From Asparagopsis taxiformis (lineage: Eukaryota > Rhodophyta > Florideophyceae > Bonnemaisoniales > Bonnemaisoniaceae), in contig JALQPE010000038.1 of NCBI GenBank assembly GCA_030407315.1, positions 124,001 to 188,000 on the forward strand: 64,000 bases of DNA, given 5' to 3'. Numbering within the stretch: the stretch's first letter is position 1; the number at the start of each line of letters is the position of its first letter. The notes under the pieces were generated by a model. The model ran no database searches, was not told where the DNA came from, and saw only the letters and a list, made by a program, of their open reading frames with translations. Positions 1-9,963 of this stretch are shown here, one piece after another. The position numbers and the translations under genes were made by a program.

Positions 1-333
1 TTGATTTGCATCCGAGCTCAGCTGCCGTGCCGCCGCTTCAGCGCTGCGCTGCGCATGAACCAAATCCAATCAACGCAGTGCACTAAATTTTTTGATTCGT
101 TTGTTCACTCGCTCACCATATTGTACTATAGAAACTGAGCTGCATTGATTGCATTGCGTTACGTCGATTCAAGCAGCAGAAGCAGCACACAACCAACTGG
201 GCACACGAGCGGGCAGCCAGACCAATCCGGCATCAGCTGCGCAGAATGAAACAGCTTTGAGCATTTGCTTTCTGCAAGGATTATACGTTGAAGAGTGTGA
301 GTGCTGGGCTGTTGTGTGCTCCATTGCGTTTAG
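1..333. other. Intergenic, upstream of ADA1
   Basis: No gene seen. Presumed 5' flank of the SAGA Ada1-like gene. It holds CCAAT-type sequences and the TGCATTGC-like words that recur in intergenic DNA of this window. Confidence 0.5.
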
Positions 334-1356
334 ATGACAGCTGGAAAATCAGATGTCGTTCGAAAACGCCTCACATCTGCTGGCCTCTCAGCAGAGGCGA
401 TCACCAAATATATAGAAACGCTACGTGCCTTTCTGAGTGCACGATTAACCAAAAGTCGCTATGAAGACGAAATGTCCAAGGTGCTACCGAAAGACAAGAT
501 CCATGTACATAATGCCATCCTGCATGACATTCTCTTCCGAGCGCAACAACGCCGAGAGGGCGTGCGCGAACTGCCGCTGGTGACGCCGCTCAAGGAGAAG
601 CGGGTGGCGCGGCGGGAGCACAAGGTGGCGTCGTCGAAGGGGGGAGTGGCGACGCAAGTGAAGAGCGAGCCCAAGATCAAGCTGGGCACCAAACGGGTAT
701 TGGAGGACGTCGAGAGTGAGACACGCACCAATGGGGTGTCGGATAGCGGGACGGGCAATACCAAGAAGATCAAGCGGGCGGCTGTGCCGAAGAAGGGCGG
801 CGAGTGCAGTAAACTGGGCTCGATGATCAAAACGAAATCGGGCACAATAGACAAGGCATCGCCCAAGAGCGCAAAACGAAAGGGCGAAGCGACGGTGAGT
901 CTACCGCCGCCGTCACCGTCGCCGTCCATGTCGGCGGTGGCGGGTAATGCGCAACGGTTGGGGGCGGGGACGCGATTGGCAACAATAGGAGGCGGGGAAA
1001 TTGGGTCGTATGATGGTCTGCCATACTTTCCCACGTGCCCCGGACAAGCGATGGACTTTGAAGTGTTCTTGAAGGTGCGGCAACGGGTGCGACGGATTGC
1101 GGTCGAACAGCTCGGGATGAATGGGGTCAAGGATGACGCGGTGGCATTGATTGTGCACGGCCTGGAATTGCACGTCAAGACGCTGATGGAGGGCGCGGCG
1201 AGGCAGCGCGCGGCGCGTGATGGACGACGTGCGCAGCGCAATGTGCAATGCGGGGCGGTGCGAGCGTTTGACTTGAGAGAGGCGGCGTTGCGCAACGTCG
1301 GGGTGCTGGGTGACGAGGGCGGGATGGAGCTTGAAAGATTGCTGATGCTTCTGTGA
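334..1356 (+). CDS. ADA1: SAGA complex subunit Ada1/Hfi1-like (TADA1)
   Basis: Single exon, 340 aa. The N-terminal ~70 residues (ITKYIETLRAFLSARLTKSR, then HNAILHDILFRAQ) match the SAGA-Tad1 pattern: a short helical segment followed by an H-N-x-I/L motif. A basic, low-complexity linker (about residues 85-220) follows. The C-terminal third has the second conserved block (FEVFLKVRQRVRRIAVEQLG, then DDAVALIVHGLELHVKTLM), typical of the histone-fold-like part of Hfi1/TADA1. Known role of the family: a structural core subunit of the SAGA histone acetyltransferase coactivator in the nucleus. The start is the first ATG of the frame and lies directly before the conserved helix. A second SAGA gene (Sgf11) lies near 60 kb. 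Confidence 0.72.
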   Translation: MTAGKSDVVRKRLTSAGLSAEAITKYIETLRAFLSARLTKSRYEDEMSKVLPKDKIHVHNAILHDILFRAQQRREGVRELPLVTPLKEKRVARREHKVASSKGGVATQVKSEPKIKLGTKRVLEDVESETRTNGVSDSGTGNTKKIKRAAVPKKGGECSKLGSMIKTKSGTIDKASPKSAKRKGEATVSLPPPSPSPSMSAVAGNAQRLGAGTRLATIGGGEIGSYDGLPYFPTCPGQAMDFEVFLKVRQRVRRIAVEQLGMNGVKDDAVALIVHGLELHVKTLMEGAARQRAARDGRRAQRNVQCGAVRAFDLREAALRNVGVLGDEGGMELERLLMLL

Positions 1357-2180
1357 CGTGTTTGTTCGTAGTTTCACAGAGGGAGAGAGATTTATGTACA
1401 GCATAAAGATGAAATTGTTTTTGTTGTTGTTGTTGTTGTTGCGGCGAAATTGGGGAGGGGCGCACGCGGCGTGACGGTGGCGTTTGCAGAGCAGTGTGGC
1501 GAGGTTGGATGCTGCGGCGTAGCGTGGGTCGGCATGGTTTTGGTTTTTGGTTGCGCGCTGTGTGTCTGTGTTGTGTCTTCTTGTCGGCAGAATTGGTGAG
1601 GTACAGAGCGACAAGTTGATTAAAGTAGATGATGATGGCAATGAAGGATGGGAAAAAAGTGGAAAATTTGGACAGAAAAGTCGCCCATTGGTGCACGTGT
1701 GCGCGCGCATGCGCAGCCTGTCATGGACGGAGATTGCGCCAAGAAAATTTCAATGCTGCCTCCGCGGAGGCAAGCGACGCGCGCGGCCCGACGCGGCCCG
1801 CCCCATCTCGCCCCGCTCAGCGCGCACTGCAAGTGTATGCAATGATCGTTACATGGCACTGCACAAGGAGGCATCCAAAAGGCCCACTGGGGCAACGGTC
1901 CATTTATTCATACGATGCTGCATGACATCAGTTACGGTTACCGACAGCCTGTCTACAACCAATCGTCTCAATCCGCCACCAGAGCGTGCGCGCGTCGATC
2001 GATTGTGCAGTGCAGTGCGGTGCAATTTGCGTGACGGCGGATCGTTGCCAAATTCAACCAAAACTACTGCACTCGACAATCTCTCCAGCCGATCTGCACT
2101 GCATCGCTTTGCATCTCCGATAGCGCATACGCACATCATCATGCATACCCTCCCATCCGCTCCAATTTGCGGCGTCGATT
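1357..2180. other. Intergenic; short TTG microsatellite
   Basis: No convincing gene. Contains a (TTG)n tract at about 1420-1441 just after the ADA1 stop, and the GC-rich 5' flank of the CFA synthase gene. Overlapping ORFs in several frames are R/A/P-rich, as expected of chance ORFs. Confidence 0.5.
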
Positions 2181-3533
2181 TTGGCGCCCAACCAATCCAT
2201 CATGCTCGGCACCACCGACGTCCAAGCGTCCCTTCTATCGCCGACACGACTGCTCAACTACATCTGCCGCACCGCCGTGCATCAATTCCTCACCACTGGC
2301 ATCTCTAAGGGCTCGCTAACGCTCATCGATCGCGCAGGCAACGAGCACATCTTCGGCCAATCTGCGTCGAGTGCGCGCGCGAGTAACCGCCCGGTGGCGC
2401 GATTGACGCTGCACAATGACGCTAGTTTCTACGCGCGCATCGCGGCGACGGCGGACATTGGATTTGCAGAGGCGTATATCGCGGGTGATTTTTCAGTAGC
2501 GCAACCCGACGATCTGACGTCCATTTTCCGCGTACTGATCGTCAATCGCGACCAACAATCGCTGTCCGCGTCGCGTCTGCTGCTATCACGATTGGGCGCC
2601 TCGCTCAACACGCTGTTGCACGCGCTCAATCGCAACACGATCTCCGGCTCGCAGCGCAACATCGAGGCGCATTACGACCTGTCCAACCAGTTGTTTGCGA
2701 CCTTTCTGGGCGACTCGTGGACCTACTCGTGCGCCATTTTCGACGAGACGCAGCCGCGCTCGCTGGACGTCGCGCAGCTCGCTAAAATCGAGCGCATTAT
2801 TGACAAGGCACGCATCACGCGCGATTGCCACGTGCTCGAAATCGGATGCGGATGGGGCGAGTTGGCGATTCGTGCCGCGCTGCGCACGGGGTGTCGTGTC
2901 ACTGGTATTACGCTGTCCAAGGAGCAATTGGCGCTCGCGGAGAAACGTGCCGATGCGGCGGGAGTCGCTGATCGGGTGCGGTTTGTGCTGCTCGATTATC
3001 GACGCGTCGGAGAGCTCGGGCAGAGGTTTGATCGTATCGTGTCGGTGGAGATGATGGAGGCGATTGGACACGAGTTTCTGGGGACGTTTTTCGAGACACT
3101 GGATGGAGCGCTGGAGAAGGATGGATTGGTTGTGGTGCAGGTTATTACCACGCCGGAAGGGCGTTATGAAGAGTATAGGAGAGGGACGGATTTTATACAG
3201 AAACATATCTTTCCTGGAGGCATTTGTCCGAGCTTTCAGGCGATTGTTAATGGTATGGCGCAGAGTAGCTCGCTCGGTGTTGAGCATGTGGAGAACATTG
3301 GGGTGCACTATGCGACGACGCTGAAGGAATGGCGGCGACGGTTTTTGCAAAGCTGCGAGGAGGGCAAGGTGCGTGAAGCGGGTTTTGATGAGATATTTGT
3401 TAGGAAGTGGGTGTACTACTTGTGCTATTGCGAGGCGGGATTCGAGACACGCACTTTGGGCGTGTTGCAGATTGTGTTGAGTAGGCCGAATAATACGGAG
3501 ACACTCGGTGTTGGCGGTGTGTGTGAGAAATAA
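2181..3533 (+). CDS. Cyclopropane-fatty-acyl-phospholipid synthase
   Basis: Single exon, 450 aa. The family transfers a methylene group from S-adenosylmethionine to the double bond of a phospholipid acyl chain (or makes a methyl-branched product). Seen: HYDLSN (residues 164-169), the family signature ahead of the methyltransferase core; the SAM motif VLEIGCGWGELA (218-229); SVEMMEAIGHEFLG in the middle; and the C-terminal tail WVYYLCYCEAGF typical of the family. The N-terminal ~150 residues correspond to the CFA N-terminal lipid-binding region (IGFAEAYIAGDFS). Length fits the bacterial and plant C-terminal-domain enzymes (380-450 aa). No flavin-dependent N-terminal oxidase like that of plant CPA-FAS is attached. 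An alternative start is Met8. Whether it acts on cyclopropanes or other methylations cannot be told from sequence. Confidence 0.88.
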   Translation: MAPNQSIMLGTTDVQASLLSPTRLLNYICRTAVHQFLTTGISKGSLTLIDRAGNEHIFGQSASSARASNRPVARLTLHNDASFYARIAATADIGFAEAYIAGDFSVAQPDDLTSIFRVLIVNRDQQSLSASRLLLSRLGASLNTLLHALNRNTISGSQRNIEAHYDLSNQLFATFLGDSWTYSCAIFDETQPRSLDVAQLAKIERIIDKARITRDCHVLEIGCGWGELAIRAALRTGCRVTGITLSKEQLALAEKRADAAGVADRVRFVLLDYRRVGELGQRFDRIVSVEMMEAIGHEFLGTFFETLDGALEKDGLVVVQVITTPEGRYEEYRRGTDFIQKHIFPGGICPSFQAIVNGMAQSSSLGVEHVENIGVHYATTLKEWRRRFLQSCEEGKVREAGFDEIFVRKWVYYLCYCEAGFETRTLGVLQIVLSRPNNTETLGVGGVCEK

Positions 3534-4678
3534 ACGAGTTTGTGTGAATGACAGGGGATGGCGCGACGAGACAGATTTCTGTGCAAGCTCTTTGCTGCGC
3601 GGTGTGGGGCTGCGTTGCGCATGCACGCACGCAACCGATGGTGATGATTCGCCAACGGGCGGAAGCGTTGGCAGTTTTGAAAAAATTTTATATCAGATTT
3701 TTATTCGCTTGCGCGCGCGCGTCTGATACTTGTACGTATTGTTTCGACTGGCTCGGTTTGGCGTCACCTTGCAGTTGTTGCTGCTACTGCTGCTGCCGCC
3801 GGCGCCGGCGCATTGCAGTGTGTCTACACAAGAGTGTAACATCTAAATTAGTTGGTGCTGTGCACGCGGCATTGCCCTGCACTGCCTGGTATCTACTGCA
3901 CGGCACGACACGCCACGGCAGCACACAGTACTGCCCGGCACAGCACAGCACCGCACAGCATGGCTCTGCACTGCACTAGAAGGTGCCACGCCGCAGCGCG
4001 CCGTACTGCACGGCCAGAAGAGTTGCCAACCAGCCACTAGTCAATCAGTCAACCAGGCAGTAGCCAGACAAGCAGCCAACCAACCAAGCAGCATTGCGGC
4101 GCACTGCACTACGCTGCGGTGCGCTGCGGTGCGCCGCGGTGTGCTGCCAGCCAACGCCCCCACAACGTGCAGCGTTGAGCGCCCCCCAAGCCCCTAACGC
4201 CCCCAACGCCCCGTCAGCCCCCGTGAGCGCCCCGCCAGCCCCCCTCGCCCTCACGTTGCAGTGTTTGCTTCGCTGCTGACTCCCCCCGCCTGTCGCCTCA
4301 AGCACTTGTGTAGCCCTGCGCTACTCTACGCTACTCTACCCACCTCTGCCCAGCCCTGTCCTGTCCGCCCCGCCCTGCCCTGCCCTGCCCTGCGCTCAGC
4401 CCAACCCAGCAGCCCGCGCAGCACAGCGCAGTAGAGTACGATAGCGTGCAGTGCCCGCTTCTGCGCCCAGACTGTCTTTTTTATCAACGCGGTCCTGTCC
4501 CCATGACTCCTGTAGTACCCACCCCACCCGCACCCGTGTTGCTTGCGCAACCGTCCCTCGTCCCCACCGTCATACTACACTAAACCCAACCAGCCAGCCC
4601 AGCCCCGTTTCGTCCCCATCCCATCCCGTCCCTCCCCCGCGCCACCCCCGCCATCTCACCCCCTCCCCCGTCCACACC
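3534..4678. other. Intergenic, low-complexity C/T-rich promoter region
   Basis: No gene. From about 3780 the strand is packed with CTGC/GCAC words, then becomes C-rich (4160-4250) and almost entirely pyrimidine towards 4680, with (CCCTG)4 near 4371-4394. This is the 5' flank of the FHA/FYR gene. ORFs here are translations of low-complexity DNA. Confidence 0.6.
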
Positions 4679-7600
4679 ATGGTCTCCTCCGCCACCCCCA
4701 AACACAAACACAAGCCAAAGGTGCTCGCAAAGTTGGAGGGAAAGGTCTTCCTCCCCGACCGCGACGTGCCATTCAAATATCTCATGCGCGCGCCCCTCCT
4801 CGTAATGGGCCGTTCCGATCTCGCCGTCACCGACACAGACCCCTTCCGCCCCGCCGCCGACGGTGTCGACGTCGGACTCGGCGTCTCCAACAAGCTCTCG
4901 CGTCGCCACGCCCGCATTCAAATGGACCCCCACACAAATTGTTTCAAAATCCATTGCATGGGCAAGAACGGACTCTCCATCACCACCCATGATGACCCCA
5001 ACGAGATTCGACTCACCCCCGCCTCCCGTCCCCACCCACTGCCCTCCCGCACCCTCATCAAGCTCGCAGATTGCATCCTCGTCTTCACCCTGCCCTCAGA
5101 CCTCGCCCGCCAAATGGCCGCAGAGCCCACCAAGAAGCGCAAGAGGCGCGAATGGATCAAGGCAGAGCACAACGCCCTTCGCGGTCAGATGATGCGTCTC
5201 GGCTATGGTCGCTGGAACGAAATCATTTCCGCGACAAATGGAAGACTCTCCGAACGTCAGCCCCCCGAACTCGTCCCCGTCGCCAGAAAATTCGTCGCCA
5301 GATGCTACATCCATGCCCGCCCCGGTGTGGAGCAAAAGGCCCTTATGGACATTCTTCGAGAAGAACCCGTCGCAAATGGTGTCGCCGAAGACGCTATCAA
5401 CACAGAAATTAACGACTTGCTGCAAACTGCCAAAGCGGACGCTCAACTTGGCGAAAAGCGTAAATATGTCCGATGGGCACGCAAGCTTCGTCTTCTCAGT
5501 CGTCTGCGCGATGTCTACGCACATTCATCTTTGGAACGCCTGCGTGCTGGTGACCTGCGCGTCTTCACTCCCCCTCCTGCTCTCTATTGGACTTCGGCTG
5601 ATGATGCCGATCTCATCGTTGGCTCTTACAAACATGGTTACGGTGTTACCGAGGCAATTCGTCTCGATCCCGAGCTCGGCTTTCACACCAGATATTCAAA
5701 GTCTCCGTCCACGAGAAAGCCCGGTACCCCTTCCAAGTCGGAAAAAGCAGAAGAGACCGCCATTGGCTCGGAGGAGGACGAGGATGACGACGAAGACATT
5801 GACGAAGACGAGGATGAACGACAAGATCGTGTTCATGATGATCTAGAAGATGAAGTAGCTGCTGAGAACACACCGCGCAACCCGAAGAAGCGCTTGAAAC
5901 TTGGCGACGGTGCAGCCAAAAAGGAGGACGTAAAAATGGAAGACGTCCTCGATGCACACACTGCAGATTCCGACTTGTCTCCAGAAGGCGGTGCCGCCAT
6001 CATGACCGATTCGAAAGCTGAAAAGTCGCTACATGACAGCACTATCAAAGACGAAATGGAGGTTAACAAGCCGAAGAAGAAGAACACACGGCTCGTTCCG
6101 AAGCGTGGACCGAGGATCGGGAATGATGACGGCTTCAACAATCCGGAAGACGCAAAGGCTGCTGCAGAAGCGATGGCCGATGAAAACGGACGTGTTCCGT
6201 TTCCAAGCAGCGAATCGCTGATGCGTCGACTCAAGTCCATTATCAATTCGTGTGCGAAAGAGTTTGACAGAGACCAACGAGAGTTGAAGAAGAAGAAAAT
6301 GGCCGAGTCGAGAGCTAAACAGAGAAAAGATGAGTTGGCAGCGCGCAAGGCTGAGAAGGAAGCTGAGAAGAATAGACAACGTGAAGAAAGACGGGTAGCC
6401 AAGTCGCAACCGTTTTCGAAGAAGGAAGCTGTGGAGTTTGAGAGAGCTCTATCCAACTTTGGTGTAAACTACAAGGAGAATGGGAAAACTGTAGATTGGG
6501 AATGGTTTCATTCCAAAACAGACGGATTTGATGCCAAATACGAGGAGACTTTGAATAGTGCCTATCTGCAGTTGCTTTCCGAGGCGCACCGGATCATTGA
6601 CCTGGCGGCGGCGAAAGAGGATGAAGATTATGAACGTGTGGATCGAATCAATGAAGCAAAAAAGGCATCCACTGTGTTCAGCACGCTGACAGTTGAGCGA
6701 GCTGAGAGGTTGATTGAAAGGTTGCAATTTTTCCGAACACTGCGCGGGGAAGTTTTGATTCATGCGCGAGTAGGATCCATTCTACGAGGATTCAAGAAGA
6801 CGAGAGACCTGCCGGTATGGTGGAAGAGCTGCCACGATTGTGCTCTACTAGAAGGCGTCGATCGACATGGACTGAATGGGTGGGACTTTATGGCCGTTGA
6901 CAACGAGTTGTCGTTTGCAAGCAGTATGAAGAGTTGGCAGAAGACAAACGGGAATGATTTGAAATCATTGAAGCGAGCTGCGATGCCGAAAGCGACAACT
7001 GGGATCAAGCGTGCGTTTGCACTAGTGAGATACTTCAAGTCGAGAGCAAATGATCCGCACTTTGAGCAGTACAGTCGGGACGACGACGAATCTGTGTCGG
7101 CGAAGGGCGACGGGAGTAGTTCAAGTGTAAAGAAGATTGAGGCAAAGGTGGGGAAAGTCGAGAGCAAGAGCAAGGGTATTGTAGGTAGCGCAGGACGGAA
7201 AGTGGAGGGCAAGGGGAAGAGTGAAGTAGGCGGTGCACCGACGATGGGGCGGCCGCGCACGCTGCGTCAAACTATTGTGAATATTGCAAAAGATGCGCAA
7301 GGCAACCTTGCACTGCCGGCTTGTCTTGGCGATGGACTATATCTATTGAATCTAGGGGTAGTACGAGAGTACGACTCTGCGTTTTGCCAAAACGGGATAA
7401 TCTTTCCTGTGGGATTTATGACGGTTCGGCAAATGGGTAACCATCATTTTTTGTGTGAAATTCTAGAGAACAAGGATGGAACTGAGCCGGAGTTTCGGGT
7501 GAGCAGCCTGGAAGGATTTGATGGCAAGGCGAGCACGATTGAGCAAATGTGGAAAGGGCGACGCATTGTGGGCACGAGTGGGAACATCATTAAGATATGG

Positions 7601-7975
7601 CTGGAGGTTGTGAACGGAGAGTTGCAAGATTGGTCGAATGATCGGAGCAAAGTGTCGCTGGCGTGTGGACCGGAGCGATTTGGACTGTACGAGTCTACGA
7701 TTGTGTACCATATTCAGAGGTTGCCTGGGGCGAAACGGGTTTGCGGATTTGAACTGCGCGACTTTAGCGTCAAGGGCGGCGGTGCACGGGTCGAACCGTC
7801 GGTCGGGATTAGCGCGGCCATGGAGGCGGCGCTGGAGAACAAGCTGGAGGGGAGGGAGAATGGGGAGCAGCGGGCAAGGGTGTTGGCTGAGGAGCGCGAG
7901 ATGAGCATTCCGGAAGAGTGGATTACTAGTGCAACGAAGAAGAACCGAAGAAAGTCGTCGACATACTGTGCGTAG
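4679..7975 (+). CDS. FHA + SANT-like + FYRN/FYRC nuclear protein
   Basis: Start set at the ATG at 4679 (1098 aa); the frame stays open 76 codons upstream, but that part is pyrimidine-rich 5' UTR in character. Order seen: a phosphothreonine-binding FHA-like domain (about residues 20-140; LVMGRSDL, LSRRHARI, NGLSI); basic KKRKRREW segment; a SANT-like stretch near 300 (YWTSADDADLIVGSYKHGYG); an acidic tract near 365-385; a charged coiled coil (about 515-580); a second SANT/CHD-like motif near 710 (LPVWWKSCHDCALLEGVDRH), resembling the C-terminal region of CHD7/8-type remodellers; and F/Y-rich FYRN-FYRC near 880-960 (LNLGVVREYDSAF, IFPVGFMTVRQM, FRVSSLEGFDG). No helicase or SET domain is present. 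Inferred: a chromatin scaffold or reader that binds phosphoproteins. This domain order is not one I recognise. Confidence 0.7.
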   Translation: MVSSATPKHKHKPKVLAKLEGKVFLPDRDVPFKYLMRAPLLVMGRSDLAVTDTDPFRPAADGVDVGLGVSNKLSRRHARIQMDPHTNCFKIHCMGKNGLSITTHDDPNEIRLTPASRPHPLPSRTLIKLADCILVFTLPSDLARQMAAEPTKKRKRREWIKAEHNALRGQMMRLGYGRWNEIISATNGRLSERQPPELVPVARKFVARCYIHARPGVEQKALMDILREEPVANGVAEDAINTEINDLLQTAKADAQLGEKRKYVRWARKLRLLSRLRDVYAHSSLERLRAGDLRVFTPPPALYWTSADDADLIVGSYKHGYGVTEAIRLDPELGFHTRYSKSPSTRKPGTPSKSEKAEETAIGSEEDEDDDEDIDEDEDERQDRVHDDLEDEVAAENTPRNPKKRLKLGDGAAKKEDVKMEDVLDAHTADSDLSPEGGAAIMTDSKAEKSLHDSTIKDEMEVNKPKKKNTRLVPKRGPRIGNDDGFNNPEDAKAAAEAMADENGRVPFPSSESLMRRLKSIINSCAKEFDRDQRELKKKKMAESRAKQRKDELAARKAEKEAEKNRQREERRVAKSQPFSKKEAVEFERALSNFGVNYKENGKTVDWEWFHSKTDGFDAKYEETLNSAYLQLLSEAHRIIDLAAAKEDEDYERVDRINEAKKASTVFSTLTVERAERLIERLQFFRTLRGEVLIHARVGSILRGFKKTRDLPVWWKSCHDCALLEGVDRHGLNGWDFMAVDNELSFASSMKSWQKTNGNDLKSLKRAAMPKATTGIKRAFALVRYFKSRANDPHFEQYSRDDDESVSAKGDGSSSSVKKIEAKVGKVESKSKGIVGSAGRKVEGKGKSEVGGAPTMGRPRTLRQTIVNIAKDAQGNLALPACLGDGLYLLNLGVVREYDSAFCQNGIIFPVGFMTVRQMGNHHFLCEILENKDGTEPEFRVSSLEGFDGKASTIEQMWKGRRIVGTSGNIIKIWLEVVNGELQDWSNDRSKVSLACGPERFGLYESTIVYHIQRLPGAKRVCGFELRDFSVKGGGARVEPSVGISAAMEAALENKLEGRENGEQRARVLAEEREMSIPEEWITSATKKNRRKSSTYCA

Positions 7976-9963
7976 GTATGTGTGAACAGTGTACAAAAGA
8001 GAAATTGAAAATGCGAATATGAAATTGTGAGCTCATCGAGATGCATTGCTGATGCAACATGTTGTAACGGTAGGACTGCATGCATGCATGGCTGCCACTG
8101 ATCGTTTTTATTTATTTTTAACATATTGTCTTGCTGTTATGCTCTACACGCGGCGGCGCGTCAGGGTAGAAACACACGCCCGCGATGATCTCGCTCGTTC
8201 GTGCCAGCGAGATTGTCATTTTCTACGCCGCTTGCTGTTTGTAACTCGCTTGTTGTTCGCGTGTGTCATCAACCGATGAGACTGGACGAGCATTGGATTC
8301 CGTCTGGACCGTTGCTGTTGCTGCCAGATATTTTCCTGCCTAGGTTTTTTTCATTCATTATACTCCACCACGTAGATTGCCTGCCTGCCTACTATTGCAA
8401 AAACCTAGTCGCAACCCACTCAACTTTCATAGTCTGATTGTGCCCTTGTTGCTTCCAACGGTATCAGCCTCGACTGACCGTCAATCCAGCCGCTATTGCA
8501 TCCGATGACGTATCCGCATTCAATCAATTACTCCCTCAGCCAGTGTCATCAACGAGCGCTGTGTGGTCGCGCGTGCGGAAAGCGTCTCATCGTCTGTGCA
8601 AACGTGTCTGCCATCGACACGAGAGCGGCGGCGACGAGCCAAGGGGCGGCCGTTGCGTCGCGTCGCAATTGCGACACAAACCCTGTCGCGGTGATCTAGC
8701 GCGATAGCAACGGCGGCGGCGGCGGCGGCGCTAGTGCGGACGGATCGGACAAGTTATCGACAAAATTGTATATAAACGTGCATGCGCCATGATCACTCGC
8801 CGTGCGCTGTCTGCAAACGCGCGTCGAACGCCCATTCATTGCGGCGCGCGGCGCGGCTAACCGCCGCTTCGACCGCGTTTGCAAAGTGATTTGCGCATGC
8901 GCTGGCTGACTCGAGTCACGGCACGGCGCGCCCGTTGCCGATGCCCCATGTCGCCACTGTAACCAACGAATGGCGCCGACCCGTTGGCGTGATGCAATGC
9001 GCCGCGGGCGGGCGGGCGGTCTACTGTACGCTCGAGAAAATAAGGCAAGGCAGTACGAAACGATTGGGTCGGACTTTGCTGTGCGGTGCAGTGCGGCGCT
9101 GTGGTGTGCAGGCGGGAAATTGGTGGAGAAATGGTGCATATTCCGTTTCTAGATGCCACGTTGCACACGCGCCCGTTGGCGCGCGGCGTACAGTACGTCA
9201 GTGACGTGAAAGCAATGAAAGTGGGCGAGAGGCGGTTGAGGAATTGGTGCGCGTGCAATCGACCAATCGAATGGCGGTATGCATTTGCACGCTGCATTCT
9301 CCAGCAACTGCATGTCGCATGACACGTTGGCACGGCGTGCCAGGCATTGCAGTTTCAACGCGCTTGTGTCGACGTCGCGCACTGGTCGCGCACTCATGTC
9401 GTGCGCCGTTACTATTCCATTTCGACACTATACTGTGCTCGTCCAATCATATGCCCGAAACACATCCAGCTTGCGTCTCCGCCGTCGCCGCTCGCTGCCC
9501 GTTGCTGCGCCGCCGAATCATTTCGCTCAGCGCCATCATTACACATTTGCATGCATGCCTCGCACACATCATCCGCCGCCGGCGCCCTCGCTTCCACGCT
9601 GTTCGTCTTGGCCGCCGCCGACTCTCTCTTTACACTCACTACACCAATGCATGCAATAGATTTCCGAAAAGTGCTTCTACCCATGTGTTATCTCAGTTTA
9701 TTGCCTTTGTTCACTTGGAAGCGCAAAGGCTTCGGATTAGGAGTCCCGCATCTTGCAGGTGCTCGAGTTTCTAGTTGAAAAAACTATTCTTAACTCGTAT
9801 CGCGCTGTCACACACTCAATTTCTCTTGCCGACGCGCAGCCTACGACATGAAGAATGTGTACAATACATTAATAGCGTGTCTAGTCGGGGGCGGCGACTG
9901 ATACTTGTAGTACAAGGGAGCACTTGTCGTCAGCCAAATACAAGCCTCCCTATAGTCATCCTC
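7976..9963. other. Intergenic, ~2 kb without a recognised gene
   Basis: No convincing coding frame. Contains (CGG)n at 8711-8730, a TATA-like TATAAA at about 8769-8774 with no ORF behind it, and many TGCATGCA/TGCATTGC words. Overlapping Arg/His/Ser-rich ORFs in several frames look like chance frames. Confidence 0.5.

Noticed and set aside
459..1295. Minus-strand ORF of 278 aa opposite ADA1
   Set aside because: Antisense of a well-supported gene; composition is Ser/Arg/Pro-rich and shows no domain.
2586..3626. Minus-strand ORF of 346 aa opposite the CFA synthase
   Set aside because: Shadow of a strongly conserved enzyme; His/Arg/Leu-rich and no family features.
4451..4678. 76-codon N-terminal extension of the FHA protein
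   Set aside because: Pyrimidine-rich leader, Pro/Ser/Thr-only translation; the ATG at 4679 lies immediately before the FHA region.
8438..8707. ORF with several Cys and Arg
   Set aside because: Begins at a non-ATG codon, product Arg-rich, no family; treated as intergenic.
9244..9774. Overlapping ORFs of 126-176 aa in three frames
   Set aside because: All three frames open at once in GC-rich DNA with Arg/His/Ser-rich products; no codon bias favours one.
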